NCBI GenBank assembly: GCA_023055355.1
Contig: JALJCS010000004.1
Span: 17,576,001-17,640,000, forward strand
Source: Agelaius tricolor
Taxonomy: Eukaryota > Chordata > Aves > Passeriformes > Icteridae
Direction of reading: 5' to 3'
Length of the DNA: 64,000 nt
Below the pieces are notes generated by a model. It had not been told where the DNA came from, ran no database searches, and saw only the letters and a list, made by a program, of their open reading frames with translations. The translations under genes and the position numbers were made by a program. The first letter of the stretch is position 1; each line of letters begins with the position of its first letter. Shown here piece after piece: positions 36,725 through 50,100 of the stretch.

Positions 36725-39700
36725 TAAATGAGAAATAATTTCCAGAGGAAAACAGCTGTTGCAAATTAATGATCTTTGAAAAGTCATAAATTTTTTAGAA
36801 GCCTTTAAGGTCACCACTAACCCTGCATACAATGAAGGTCATTCAAAAAAAAAAATCAGAGAACAAAAATCTGCTTTTTCCCCCCCTCCTCACAGCCACC
36901 AAGCAAAGTCCTTTCTAGCATCTTGGGAAAGAGCAATCTTCAGTTTGCAGGAATGAGCATAATGTTGAATATCTCCACCAGCAGCTTAAATCTAATGAAT
37001 CCAGATACAAAACAGGTGAGTGTAACTTCTGTATTAACTTGTGAGGCTTTTGATGAACAGCCTGCTGCACAATTATTTGCTGTCTGCCAAGTACTCAGTT
37101 GCTCAAAATTATTCCTCAATAATGTCATAAAATGAATGAACTCAAAATATAATCATAGTGGAAGTCAGCTTATTTCACTATTCAACACAGTTTTGATAAA
37201 TTATTTTCTTCTTGCCATGTTTCAGGTAGATGGGTTTTGATATTAAAAGACCTGTGATGTGAAATACCATTATCTGGTTGTGGGAGTTCTTATTGAATAA
37301 AATTACAAACTTTCAGAGTCATAAAAGGGGTATGCTTGGAGCAACAACTAAAATACTGAATGTATGTCCCCAATTTTGTTGTTTTCTTCTCATTTAGAGT
37401 CCTAAAGGGCAAACTGTTCCTGAGGTGCTGCCAAAAATACAGCCTCAGGGATTTTGCAGTGCAGTGAAAGGCCAGTCTTTTAGAGAGACAAGGCAGCCTT
37501 TTTAAAGTAGCTCATTTCTTCTTCTTCACTGTGCTGAAGGTACAGACAGAATTTGGGGAATCACTGCAGTGGTTTGTGAATGATGTATGAGATGAGAAAA
37601 ATCCTTGCTCAGGGTATATATGAAAAGGAAGCAGACAGACATGCGTAGCCACTGCTGTGCTATTTGCTGTGAGCCACATATTGCATTAGGGCATGCAACT
37701 TTCTGCCCAGATACAGAGAGAAAAGAAGTAAAATTCCTACTGATGCCTTTGGGGCCTCAGGGTTAAAAAGTAAGAAAGAATATATATACCATTTATTAAA
37801 AAGCTTGCTGTTCATTACTATGTTTTCATTCGTATATCTTCATTCTTATCCTTATTTAGAAAACATCACAATCCTCTGCAGTGAGCATCGAGACTGGGGG
37901 AGCAGGGGCGTGACTGGCTGCAGTAGTCTGTAGCCTTACTATGGAATATGAACAGCAGTGCTTCTCATAAGGACAATTACTCCCCTCAGAAGCATAAGAA
38001 CGTGATGTTAATTAGCTCCACCAAGGAAGTGCCAAACACTGAAAGTCAGCTGTCTTCAGCCAATGCTAGGACAGAAATGTAGTTAAACTCATTTATTTCA
38101 AAGAGTCATCCCCTACATGTTTTGCCTTTTCTCTGAATTGACAAAACTGTTCATCTTCCTTTTATATCATTCTTTTTGAGGTAGACACTTCTGGGTGCTG
38201 CAGGCCTGAGAAATGTCTGGTTTCTCAGAGATCACTGATCTGGCTGTGGCCTCCCCTTTTTCTTGTTTATGCCAAGGATTTGCTTTGCAGATAAGCATGG
38301 CCCAGCAGCTTTGCCCTTTGAGGCTCCATACAGGAGGATAGCTGCAAACTTCTGTAATAGTGCCTTTTTCCTAGCAGATCTGAAAGGAAAGAAAAGACAA
38401 GCCAGGGTTGTTGGCCCTTTTGGTAGAAGGAAAGCAACTCCATGTACCCCTGCACAACAGTTCTGTGAACATATTGAGCAGGGATGAGTGGAACATGATT
38501 TTGTTTTGCTTATTTCTTTTAAATGAAGGTTGGCGTAGATTAAAAGGTTTCTGAGCTGTATGCCAACATTAGTGAATTGCTTTATTTTAAGCAATGCAAG
38601 GCATTGATAGTTTGCTGTATCTCTTTTCAGTATTTTGATATTGGTAGAGATGAGGTGGGGAATACCCCAACTTCAAACTAAATTAGCTGTGGCATTCAAA
38701 AAAATGCCTGACTTGAACTAATGTTTTCAAGCACTTTTCAGCTTCCTTAAAATTTGGAAAAAATTAGTTTAGCAACAGTCTGAAGTAATTTTTTTTACAT
38801 GCTAAAATAGAAGATTAGGTTATTTGCACTTGTCAAGATAATGATAATATGAAATTGTGTAACAGAACTTCACTACTTTAGTTCTATTGTTGGGATAATC
38901 TACATTCTATATATATTCTATGTACTATATATCCAATTTTTACTTCTTTAAGAGAAGGAAATCCTCGCTGCTGAGTAGCAGAACACTAATTTACAAGTGT
39001 ACTCTTAAAAACTAACCACATCTTTGGAGGATGTTGTGGGACAAGCAGGGCTATTGAAAATGAAGTGCTCTTTACATGAAAGAAACACTACAAATAGTAG
39101 TCACCTCTCTCTGACTTAGTGAAGCAGCAAGATTCAGAGAAAGTTCTGTCAGATTTTTTTCTTTCCAAGGAAGGCAGTTGATAGTTCATGTCTTTAAGAA
39201 GCAGGTTAGGGAAAACAGCACAGAGAATAGTTTTCTACCCTATTTTGTTTTTTCCAGAATGGTTTGTTGTGTGTGGCTCCCTCTCCAAAGTGAAGAACCA
39301 AGATCTTAATTCTTATTGTCAGATGCTCTGAGGCACTTAACAGCAGCCTGTCCCATCCCAGATGAATCCCTTGGCGTGGCTTCTGTGACTCAAATATCAA
39401 GTGAAAATTTCTTTCAAATGACCTTTTCTTTCTTGGTTGTTACATTATTTCATTATTAAAAGATTTTGTACATTGATTCTCAGAATAGCAGAGATGTTCT
39501 GCTTTTATTAGAGGTTCAGGACAAATTGTCTTTTCCCAGAGAAATATCATATTAATTCAAATTGTACATAAGCAATTTGAATTTCAAATACCCTGGAGTG
39601 TGCCTGTGAATTTGTCCACAATACTACACTGCAGCTAGATTCAAAATTCTGTTTGCATATTGTAAACATGTTGATGTTTGAAACATAAAATGACACAGTA

Positions 39701-42700
39701 GGTATTGGATGCAATGTTAGGAATCTTAGCTGGTGTAGAGTTGGCATGGTTTCATTGATTTCACCAGAGTGGCATCAGCAGAAAAATGGTTTGATGAATA
39801 GGACCTTTTGTTTCATTCATCATTATCTGTAATAAAGAAAGTGAGTTTTAGCAGATTAAAATTTCTCCAAAGACACTTTCCGACAGGTCTGTATGATTTA
39901 CTAGAGTTCTGAGTACATTTAGCAATCTTGCAGTATCCTGATATATTTTAAAGAACACCGGAACAGAAACATTTATCCTTAAGTTTGTTTATATTATCAT
40001 GCTGCTCTTTGAAGTCCCTGTAGGTAATTTTGATCTTGATTTTGGATTTTCACCAGCATACAAGCAAAAAACTGAAATCAGAATTGCAAACTGTAAGAAA
40101 CCCATCTGACTCACACTTATTCTTTCTGATCCATACAGATCATAGCAAATCACCATATGCAATCCATCTCCTTTGCGTCTGGAGGTGATCCGGTAAGCAT
40201 TTCTGTAAAGCCTTCTCCCACACAGAAACTGCTTTACGAGGGCCGTGTGACAAAATTTAAAGCACATCTTACTAAAAGAAAAATACGACCACAACTCAAC
40301 TCCTGTTTCTTCTTTCATAAATTTTTCTTGATTGTTGCGATCAAGCTCTGTTTGAGGGGAATGGCTGACAAGCGTTCATGCATCCCCCCCTTTGGATGAC
40401 TGTAACAAAAACTATCAAGGGGCTGTAAGCATTCATACAGTAACTGATAAGCAGGGCTTTGTTTTTCAGAGTAATGTAGAATAGTTATATGGCATTGTAT
40501 GGATTTTTATCCTGTTATTTATCTTGCACTTTTTACAGTAGTAGAATATGTTGCAGCTATATTTATAGTATTTGTAGTAATGTGTGCTTTTCTTTCTTTT
40601 TTATTTTCTTTTCAACTGCAAGTGTGAATTGAGGAGACTGTGCTAAATTCTGCCTGCAGGTATATTTGCTACAGTCATGCAGGTTGAAGGCAGGCTTTCA
40701 GGAAAAGCACAGATCTTTCTCTTCTGTTTTGCAAAGCTTTTCGATACACCTACAAATTTTATTAATGTGGATCAAAGGGCAGATTCCTGCTTATTGTGCT
40801 TTTCCTTATTTTTATAACCTGTTCATCCAAAGGTATATTAATAAATGAGCTTCAAAAGTATTTGTCATTCAGGAAGCAATGGGGAAAATATAAATTAGTG
40901 ACAGAGCTCTTACCTAAGAGGTTTGAAAGCTTTTAAACTTAGATTAATTGAATGAGTACCTTTTTCTCCATCATGTGACTATCTGTCATATATCAGTCAT
41001 GTACTACAAGTAAGGCAATTTCTAGCCTGCTTTGTGAGTTAATTCTCTCAGTTAACTCAGTTAAGGTGAAGGTGCTTGGTGCTTTCTCTGTTCATTGTGT
41101 TTTTGTCAGAAAGCATAAAGACAAATTCTAGTCTTAGTGTAGCTTCACTGAGCTCAGTACAATTGCAGAAGGGAAAAGAACACAATATCACAATAATTTG
41201 AGGAACAAAAAATGGATCAACAGCAGCTTGGAAACACAACAGATTGCAATGGATGCTGTAAATGAACAATTCCTGAAGTGGGCAGAGGAGTGATTAGCAC
41301 AGTTCCCTGCCTCCATAAGAAGATTCTTTGCTACCCATCTGCCATCCCAAATGCTAGGTCCTGGAAACACCATTTCACACTGCCCACTGATTAAATGATT
41401 TACCAGGAAAGAGGAGAGGAACAGCAGTAGAGTTCTGGATTTGGAGTAAACAAGCTCTTCCAAATGTTTTAAAGAGATAAAAATCTCACTACTGAGTCAG
41501 TGAGCTACCAGAGAAATAAAATTGCATGGTGCAAGGGAGCCTACAAGGTACAGTGAAATTATGAATTTGTGTTCCCAATAAGACTACTGCATGAATTCAT
41601 TCTGGTGTTGGGATGAAGAAAATAGGTATGAGTATCTAATGTTTTTTACAAGCTTATCTCTGGTCTAGTAAGGAACAACTTTAACTCAAAAGTTTGTGCA
41701 AAAAGCAGCTAGTTCCTTTGTCCTGAGTGCATGTCAAAGATGACAAAATGCAAGGATGTGATTTAGCTCACAGATTTATTTACTCATCAGAGAGCCATCT
41801 AGACATAACTTTCATCAGCCCTTAATGATTTCTACTTGGTAGTGGACTGCCACCACCAAACTGCGTCTCCCAAGCACAGCTGGCCTCCAGACCATAAATG
41901 TATCTCCTTATATGACTTTTAAACAGGTTGGAGAAAGGCCATGGTGACCTAGGAAACTAGATATGTGCCCATGTTTCTTCAGGGAGTGATTCCCTTATTT
42001 TGAAGTTATTTTGGAGTTTGGTTTACTAGGAGGTGAGACTACCACTTCTCTACCCTGTCAACCTTTCTGCTCTGGATATCTGCCTCCCATTTGTCATAGC
42101 AGTTAGCTCTACCACCTTCCTCCCACTCCCTTACCATTAATTATATTATTCAAAATATAACCCGTGGAGAAGTGTTCCACAGTCCTGGAGAATGGCTTGA
42201 ATATATTCTTCTGCAATATTTCCCTTTGCAATGAGTCAGTTTCTGGCTGTGTCAGAATATGGGAGCTTAAAAACCTCTGTACCAAATCCTTTTACGTGCC
42301 ATTTCAGAACCATTTTATTTCACTTCCAAGGCTGTGCTCTCAATCCACTTTAGCTCTATTCAGCCCCTCCTATGATACTCTAAACAATTTTTCTCCACAG
42401 TAATTTCAGGTGGCTGTTTCCAGGCTGCCAGAGAAGACATCTGTTTTTTGGAGATATCTGCTGAAATTTTGGAGTGGAGGATGCCATAAAGTCTAATAAG
42501 GCAGGTCTCTCAGAGGTCCCTGAAGGCAGTAGTTTTTCAATTTCAGCAATACTTCCAAATTTTAACACTGCAATGTAATGTCTTCAGGCTGAAAATTATA
42601 GCTCATTCATACTTGTTTTCAGTTCTTGAATGTCAAGGATCACTTTCCTGCATCTGCCAAGTCCTGTATAGTTTTTGGATGAGGGTCTTCTAACTTAGCC

Positions 42701-45700
42701 ACACTGAAATGTGCCTACCTTAGGTCCTTAATGGTTTGTCACAGTCAGCTTGAATCTCAGAGCTTTAAATGAAATAAGCAGTAGGTGTTTTCAGACTGTC
42801 ACACCCACACTAGCTATGAGATAGATCTGTGATTTACTCAGGCATAAATGTATCCATTAGCTATGCCTGAAGTAGTAAATAAATTGATCTGTGGCCCATT
42901 TTCTAGTCTTTCTGGCCCTGAAATAAATAACACAGCGCAATTTGCACCCACACATTCACTCTCTTCCCTCATAGTGGTCTCTTGGGATTGATGCCAAGCA
43001 TGTGCTGGTCCCTCAGAGAGTTTCAGGGCATGTGAGAAACTAGTACAGTGAGACAAGGGTTCTGTATTATTTGCTACTATAGACATAGTCACCTTTGTTT
43101 TCCCCTTACTTGTTGATATGCATCCTTATTTCCACTGTGGTCGCTGCCCAGACACTGTGCCACAGGATGTATAAGAAATTACGAGACAAAATGGTAGAGC
43201 TGTGCTTTTTTAACAGACCAGCCTCGCTGCTGCTGTGTCTGAGTGCCTTCCAACGATGCATTAACTGACGTGGTTACACATCTGTCACCAGAGCCCATGA
43301 CTGTGCTTCATCCTTTCCCTTGCTCCCTCCTTAGGAAGGAAATTATGTAGACATTCAGTACAGTGATTTGTTTTGGGTGGCTGGTGGTGGTTTTGTGCTT
43401 GCACTAGAAAAAGCTGTGCTGAAGATGTCTATCTTTTAATTGAAGATTGATGTTTATTATGATGTTAGATCTTGTCATAATTGGCAATGATTTTGGATCA
43501 GTCACCTGAAAAGGCTTTGGGTACACAGTCAGCTGTAATGTATCCTGTATATCCCTTGGGTTTAGCCTGCCTGACTAGCCAGGCATAGTCAGGAAATACC
43601 AGATTTAACCAGGACTTCCTGATTGCATCAAGGCAACATGGCATTTTTCAGATATATCAGCAGGCCTAAGTGCTTCCTGGAAACCCAGGCCTTTCTGTTT
43701 AATCTGCATAATAGTAGAAGTCTGCACCATTTGTGCATAGGACCATAGGAGTGTCAGGAGAGGAAGAAAAAAATTCCACAAGAAGATGTCTGTGTGCTCT
43801 TGCCAGAAAATCCACCAGGCATGTGGCAACAGGTGTGGCAGGGAGCAGCCTAAGGGCTGGGAGAGGGCGTGCAGGGATACTGCCTGTCAGAGCCAAGCAC
43901 TGGCTGAGCACCTCTGTGCCATATGGCACTGTAGTCAGTAAAGTAAACACCTGCTTGTCACACATGAATTAATGCCATTGCTCAGTATTTCTGAGGACCA
44001 GAGCTGTTACTCCCACAGAACCAGATGATTATTCATGTTATGAACCAAAATCGCTGGGTAGTTTGAAGATAAGGACTTGTAATTCTATTCCCTCCTAAAT
44101 GAGGCCTGGGCCAAATCCTACTGAGTTTGTTTGATTGATAGAAGAGATTTTTAAAATTCTGCTGGATTGGATCACATTCTGTAAAAAAGAAAGCAGTAAA
44201 AGGAAATGAGTACCAAAACCCATAAACTTTTATATGGGATTTAAGTAGTATGCATCTATAGAGCAAAATATTCATTTGGGGCTCTGCACAAAGGACTGTA
44301 CATACTCTGGACTGTGATCTTTTGCTGTAATCAGTGCAAATATGCTTTTGCATTCATTGTAGATATCTTAATTTTTTGACAGGATACTTCAGACTATATT
44401 GCATATGTAGCTAAGGATCCTGTTAATCGTAGAGGTAAGTTATAAATATCTATTTGATGTCTGTATTTCCTTTGAGAAACACTAGTTATTCATGCTTTAA
44501 GTCAGATAACACCCCTTCCCCTCCTGAAAAACATGAATGTGGAATGTAGCCCAATCAAAGGATGGCCTTTGACAGAGCCATGGAAAGATTGTGTAGCAAT
44601 AAGAAGCAGCAGTTTGTTTCTCAAGCTTGGAATAAATAGGTCTTGCCTCTAGTTCATACAGATTACAAATAACATACAAATAACACTTTGATTCTCTTCA
44701 TCTCTGAAATCAAACACTTGCCTTACTTGGCTGTGTTAGCTTCTAGGCAACAGCCAAGTCTTACCTACACCCAATCACTGTGCAAGAGCTGAGCAGTCTT
44801 CTGATTAAGTCATCTGATGAGGCAGCTGTATCTGTTAGGTCTTCCCAGTACATGCCTAAGTCTTCCTGGCAGAATCAGATTCTTTATCAAATAACTAGCT
44901 TTACAGCCAGCTTGCTGTAATTCTCTTTCTCAGTAAAGTTTTATTCAAGATTGTATTGCTTTAGTAGCAATCAGTCATGGACAGGGCCCTGCTTGTTGAT
45001 TGTGTTCACTAGGTCTTAATGCAACCTACAAAGCATTTTGTAATGTACCTGAGAATCTGTTTTACTATTCATAGATCATAGAGAGAGAAGAATGGACTAT
45101 CTCCAAAAAAAAGAAAAGATGTTAAGTACTTCCAACAGGAGGTACTTCTTCTTTCTGGAGAATTCAGACACTTTAACTCCAAAATGCTAATCCTGCAAAT
45201 CCTCAACTGTCCACCTTACCATCAGCACAACTGACCCAGTAGCTTCCTTATGTAGTCATCTTTAATGATACCTGTAGAATCTGCTGTGTCCATGTGCAGA
45301 GATGTCCAGACTTGAGGGTATTGGCTCATAAATAATACCTGCCCTAAGCATACTAATATGCTGAACGTAAGTGAAATACCTAGAGAACTTAAACAGAATT
45401 GGAGGAAAGGAATAGTCCAGTTCTTTGCAAAGCTTGTTCCATTACAATATCCTGTTGGAGAGGCTCCAATGTCAGACTATGGAATGCATGGTGCAGAGCT
45501 GCTCTCCAGCCCACCTGCTTTAGCAGTAGCTTTCCTCTAAATCCAAGCCTGATTTAGCTGTTCTGAGAGATCCCAGTCAGTGTAGGGACTAGCACTGTAG
45601 ACCAAATATTTTCTCTGTAGGGTTTGGAGGAGCCCTGTGCTCTGTCTTCTGTCATGTTCCTCCTGCACTATGGTCTTCCTGTACTGTGTTCCTTCTATCT

Positions 45701-47052
45701 TAAATCCTTAGCTTCCTGTGACTGTTCCTTATTGAGCTAGGCTATCCTAAACTGAGACATCATCTGAGCACCTGATATTGTTGTCTTCCTTTCGTTTATT
45801 CAGGTCAAGTAATTTCTTAGTTTTCTTTATAAAAAGATTGACTGTGTAGCATTCCAGCTGCAGTGCACATCCTCGATCCTTCAGATAATTTCTGTACCTC
45901 CTTCATTCATTTTCCTGCAGCTCTTTTAAAAAGGTATATGTTAGCTGCATAACAGGGGCTGTCACTAAAGCACAGAATGCACCTTCCTATTTTTTCTTCC
46001 TTTTGTCCTCTTCATCAGCTGGTTCCTTCTAAGCCCTTTTTTTTGCTGCAGTGAAGCACTGTTACCTCATGTGAAATTCTTTCATGCTGTGATCTTTAAG
46101 CCTTCAGCATTATGGCTTTCCTATGGGTGCTTTTCCCCACTTGTCTGTATACATCAGTGCTTTGCACATCAGTGACTTTGTATGTCACCTGTATTAAAAC
46201 ACATTCTTTAAAAGGGTCTAATTTACCAAGGGATCTGAATTGCCCTCTTTTACCATCACTTGCCATTCTGTCATTCTTTGTGTTGTCTGCAAATTACTTT
46301 AAAAGGGGATTTGTCTTTACCTTTGTGTCTGGTGAAAATGTTACTGCTGCTGTTACTGATGGTACCCTATCGCCAATGCTGTAGTATAGCTTGCATATTA
46401 GACTCATTTCTTCACAAGGATGGAAAAGCTATCTTCGTGCTTTGCATTCTGGATCTAGCAAGCTCAAGGCTGTCTATTTTCTGCTGTAACATTCACAAGA
46501 AATCATCTCTGTGTGAGCCAAACCTTCTCATCCTTTTACAAGAAGCGTATCTCCTACCTGCTGAAAGTCCATTCACGTATCCAAGGAAACAGGTTACTCA
46601 TTATGTCACCTACTGAAACTACTTAATGACTCATGCTTCATTTCTGCTCCAGAAAGGTTTAGCAGTGAGCAATATCGCCTCCTTAAATTTGCACTCTAGT
46701 TATGGAGTGCAAACATTTTAGCTTTGTTTGGCCTAACTACTTTTGGACCCCTTTTCCAGAGATAAATGTGCACCTTCCACGGGGGCTGATTGTTCAATGC
46801 CAATAGCAGTGTTGCAGAGGTCATAAAAAAACAAATGTCTCACTGCTAGTCAGGGATGTCTGCCTCTGTCTTTGGACACATGGAGGTCCTGTTTTTTTCT
46901 GCTGAATCCACTTTCAACATGTAGCCAGGGGCATTTTCCCTGGACAAGGCATTTCAGCTTGATGGCTGGCACAGTAGATGCTCTAAGGTGAGAAGAGAAC
47001 ACCACTGCATATGCTTGGCACTGTCACTGGTGCCATCTCATGCTGAATGAGG

Positions 47053-47117
<65 letters not shown>

Positions 47118-50100
47118 AGGAAGAGACAGCAGACATTCCATACGAGCAACTGCAGGTTTCTTGGCCCTTTTTCTTGCCTCTCCAGAAGTCTATCCAATAT
47201 TTCAGCCTCTGAAAAACGAATATCTACACCTACTTAGTCTCCCTGTATTACTTCAGCTAAATGTCACGACCAACCCTTATTTGTAGGACACTGGCATCCA
47301 ATGCACTTGGTTCCATTGAGATGGACACTGGGCATGTACTAAAATGCAGTTTTTCAACTGAGGAGCCTATATTCAGGTTATTAAAGCAGTCAGGGATGAA
47401 CAAATCGGTAGCTTTGAGCAAGAACCCACTTTCCTGCGGCAGGACTTGGAAAAGAACCAGTTTGAAATCCAGTCCAGGCTCTAGCCAGTAGGCAATATGT
47501 TTGTCCAATTCTGAATATGGAAAATTAACTCACCTTGGCTTCTCTGGATATCACTGAGATGTTGTTCATTGAGATCTTTAGCTTCCACCTCTTAGCACCC
47601 ATCTATGTTCCCGCAGTGTTGAATTGCAGGAACTCCACAAGTTCACCTCTTTACGTTTTCACAAATGATGAGACCTCCAAGCCATTCTCTGATTTAAAAC
47701 CAGGACAGATATATCTGCTCAGACAGCTGATAAAGGCTTCTCAGTCTTTATAGGAAGAGAGTTTGTGATACTATCCTCCCCCTTTACTGCCACAGTGGGT
47801 TCAGAGAAGTTGCACATGGGGAAGTTCTGGAGCTAATCAGGTTGCTGGCTCTGCACTCCTCAGCAGCCCTGCAGTTTGCTGGGAGTGTCTCCATGCAAAC
47901 AAACAGGAAAAGGCTCTAACCTCTGTATTCCTGGAATAAGATCAGGGCTCATTATCTAGGAAGTATCTGCGGACACTGCTCCTCCCTCAGACTGTAATTT
48001 GGAAAAAGAGAGCAGCTTGTGAACTTGGGGTGATAAGACATAAAAGTGAAGTAATTAAACTGAGGAAAACAAAAAAAAAGCTTTTATTGTTATTACCATC
48101 TATTAATATTTGTGTAATTTCAATTTGAAGCTTAGAATTCTTACACAATCTATTGCATTCAGGTAATAACAAGTGAAATTTTATGAGGTTTTTTCTGTTT
48201 GTGGGCTTGTTAAAATAGCAGAACAGATTAGGGACCTTGTCTATTGCAGTTAAACATCAGTCCAATTTTATGTAACCTTTAAAAAGTTGTTATTGCCTGA
48301 AATTCACTGTATCAGAATTGTGGTTTATTGAAATGTGCACATCACTAATAGAGCAACTAACCTTGACAGTGTAGGTGTTTTGTCATAGGTCATTGCATCC
48401 CACCATGACATAAACAGTGATTTGCATGTGTCAATCTTTTTAATTTAGCTTGTCATATACTGGAATGCTGTGATGGCCTGGCCCAGGATGTCATCAGCAC
48501 CATAGGGCAAGCATTCGAGCTTCGATTTAAGCAGTACTTGCAATGCCCCTCTAAGACACCTACTTTATCTGATAGGTGAGTGCAATCGCAGAAGACAGCT
48601 AAAGGACCTTCTTTAGCTTTCAATTTGCTTGATAAAATGTGGACAATGCTGCTGGGCACAGACAGGACTTGAATACTTAAAAATTATTTCTGCTGTATTA
48701 ATGAAACAGTGTAACAATGTTTACCTAATGAACATGGAAGAAGTACAGTCAGTTTAAGATAGGCTAAATATGGATTTCACAATGATGTTGAAATGATCAT
48801 GTGTTTTGTGCTGTAGTTAGTAGGCAGAGATGGATGGCCAAGAATTGTTGTTGTTTCTGCCATTTCCTCATTTCCACACAGCAGCTGTGTCAGTTTAGAT
48901 GGAGTAGGTCAGACTGCTGGGATTCCAAAATGACTAATGTTGTTCTAGTATTTCTCATATTAGGGTGATGTTTCTAGGAATGTGATGTATTGCAGGGAGG
49001 TTTGACTGCATTGATACCTGGAGGATACAAACTCTTCTTGTGTATGTTCAAAAGGCTGGGATATAGCATTTTGTTTTCTTTAGAGACGTGGATTGCTATG
49101 TACTAACATTACTAGAAACCCTAGTAAACTTTTACCCTCTGTAATTTCTTATATCAAAGCAAAACTGGTTAAATTGGGAATATACAATGCTGCTATCCTA
49201 ATCTGGAAGCATGCTATATTCACATCTCTTGACTTTGTGAGGTTCTTACAGAATTATACTGGTGATAGAGCAGTCATAACTAAAGACAAAGATTTAGAGC
49301 CTAGTGAGTCAATCAAGTCATAGTATTACAAGTGCTATTTTAAGATTAGATAAAGTTGTTTGTTAATGCAGTTTATCATGGTCTTTAAAGCCAAGTTCAA
49401 ACACACTCTTCTCAGCATAAAGAATTTGGTACATTGCAAAGGAGGTTTATGTCAGTTTGTCTAAACAGAGAAGATTTGACACATGATCCATCATTGCTTC
49501 CTGACTTAGAATGGTAGCTGAAGTGTCCCTACGATATGCAGTAGTGATCCCCTGACAGGCAGTCTTAACCTGATGAAAGTGTCTGTAAGTGCTTTACAAG
49601 TAAGAAGCAAAAGAAAGCACTCTCTTTCTTTTAGGACGCAGAGTTTTGAGGACCCATGGACAGAGGAAGATAACGAGGCAACAGAGCATCCCTATTACAA
49701 CAACATCCCAAATAAAATACCTCCCCCTGGCGGATTCCTTGATGCCAGGCTCAAAACAAGGCTTCTCACTGCTGCAGACACAGCTCACGTCAGTATAATT
49801 TCATTTCTACTCTCCTGCTGATTGATCCAAAATTTTTAAAAGACATGTGTTTTATAGTGGATACCTTGGGACTGTCTGTAATTCACAGCCCTTCCTGTGT
49901 GGCCAGTTTCCATCTGAATGGCCATTGCAGATTGAGGGGGCAACACATTAGGCAGGTTCAGAACAAATTAAAGGAGATGAGATCCTCATGGTATTAAAAG
50001 ATTAACTGGGTTCAAGGAACAGAAATCCACTGGGGGCTACTACATTTGCAGAAACCATGTCTGCTTCAGAGAGTATCAAATAGTGCACATTAAGTGGGAA

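Larger units (their letters stand above)
34220..36895 (+). other. SHC3: SHC3 intron 3 (2.7 kb), with CR1 relic and microsatellite
   Basis: Phase 0. Contains a short CR1 fragment at about 36.30 kb and a compound ATT/TAG microsatellite at 36.64-36.72 kb, the latter only about 175 bases before exon 4. The acceptor tract is TTTTTCCCCCCCTCCTCACAG. No nested gene. Confidence 0.75.

Noticed and set aside
38232..38594. 120-codon open frame on the - strand in intron 4
   Set aside because: No recognisable domain, and a + strand frame of similar quality overlaps it. No splice or promoter evidence.
43605..43972. Open frames on both strands in a GC-richer part of intron 5
   Set aside because: Overlapping frames on both strands point to GC composition, not coding. 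No known protein was recognised.
47040..47237. 65-codon open frame starting MLNEV followed by poly-Leu
   Set aside because: Created entirely by the CTG tract in intron 6. It has no flanking gene structure, and the downstream residues match nothing recognisable.
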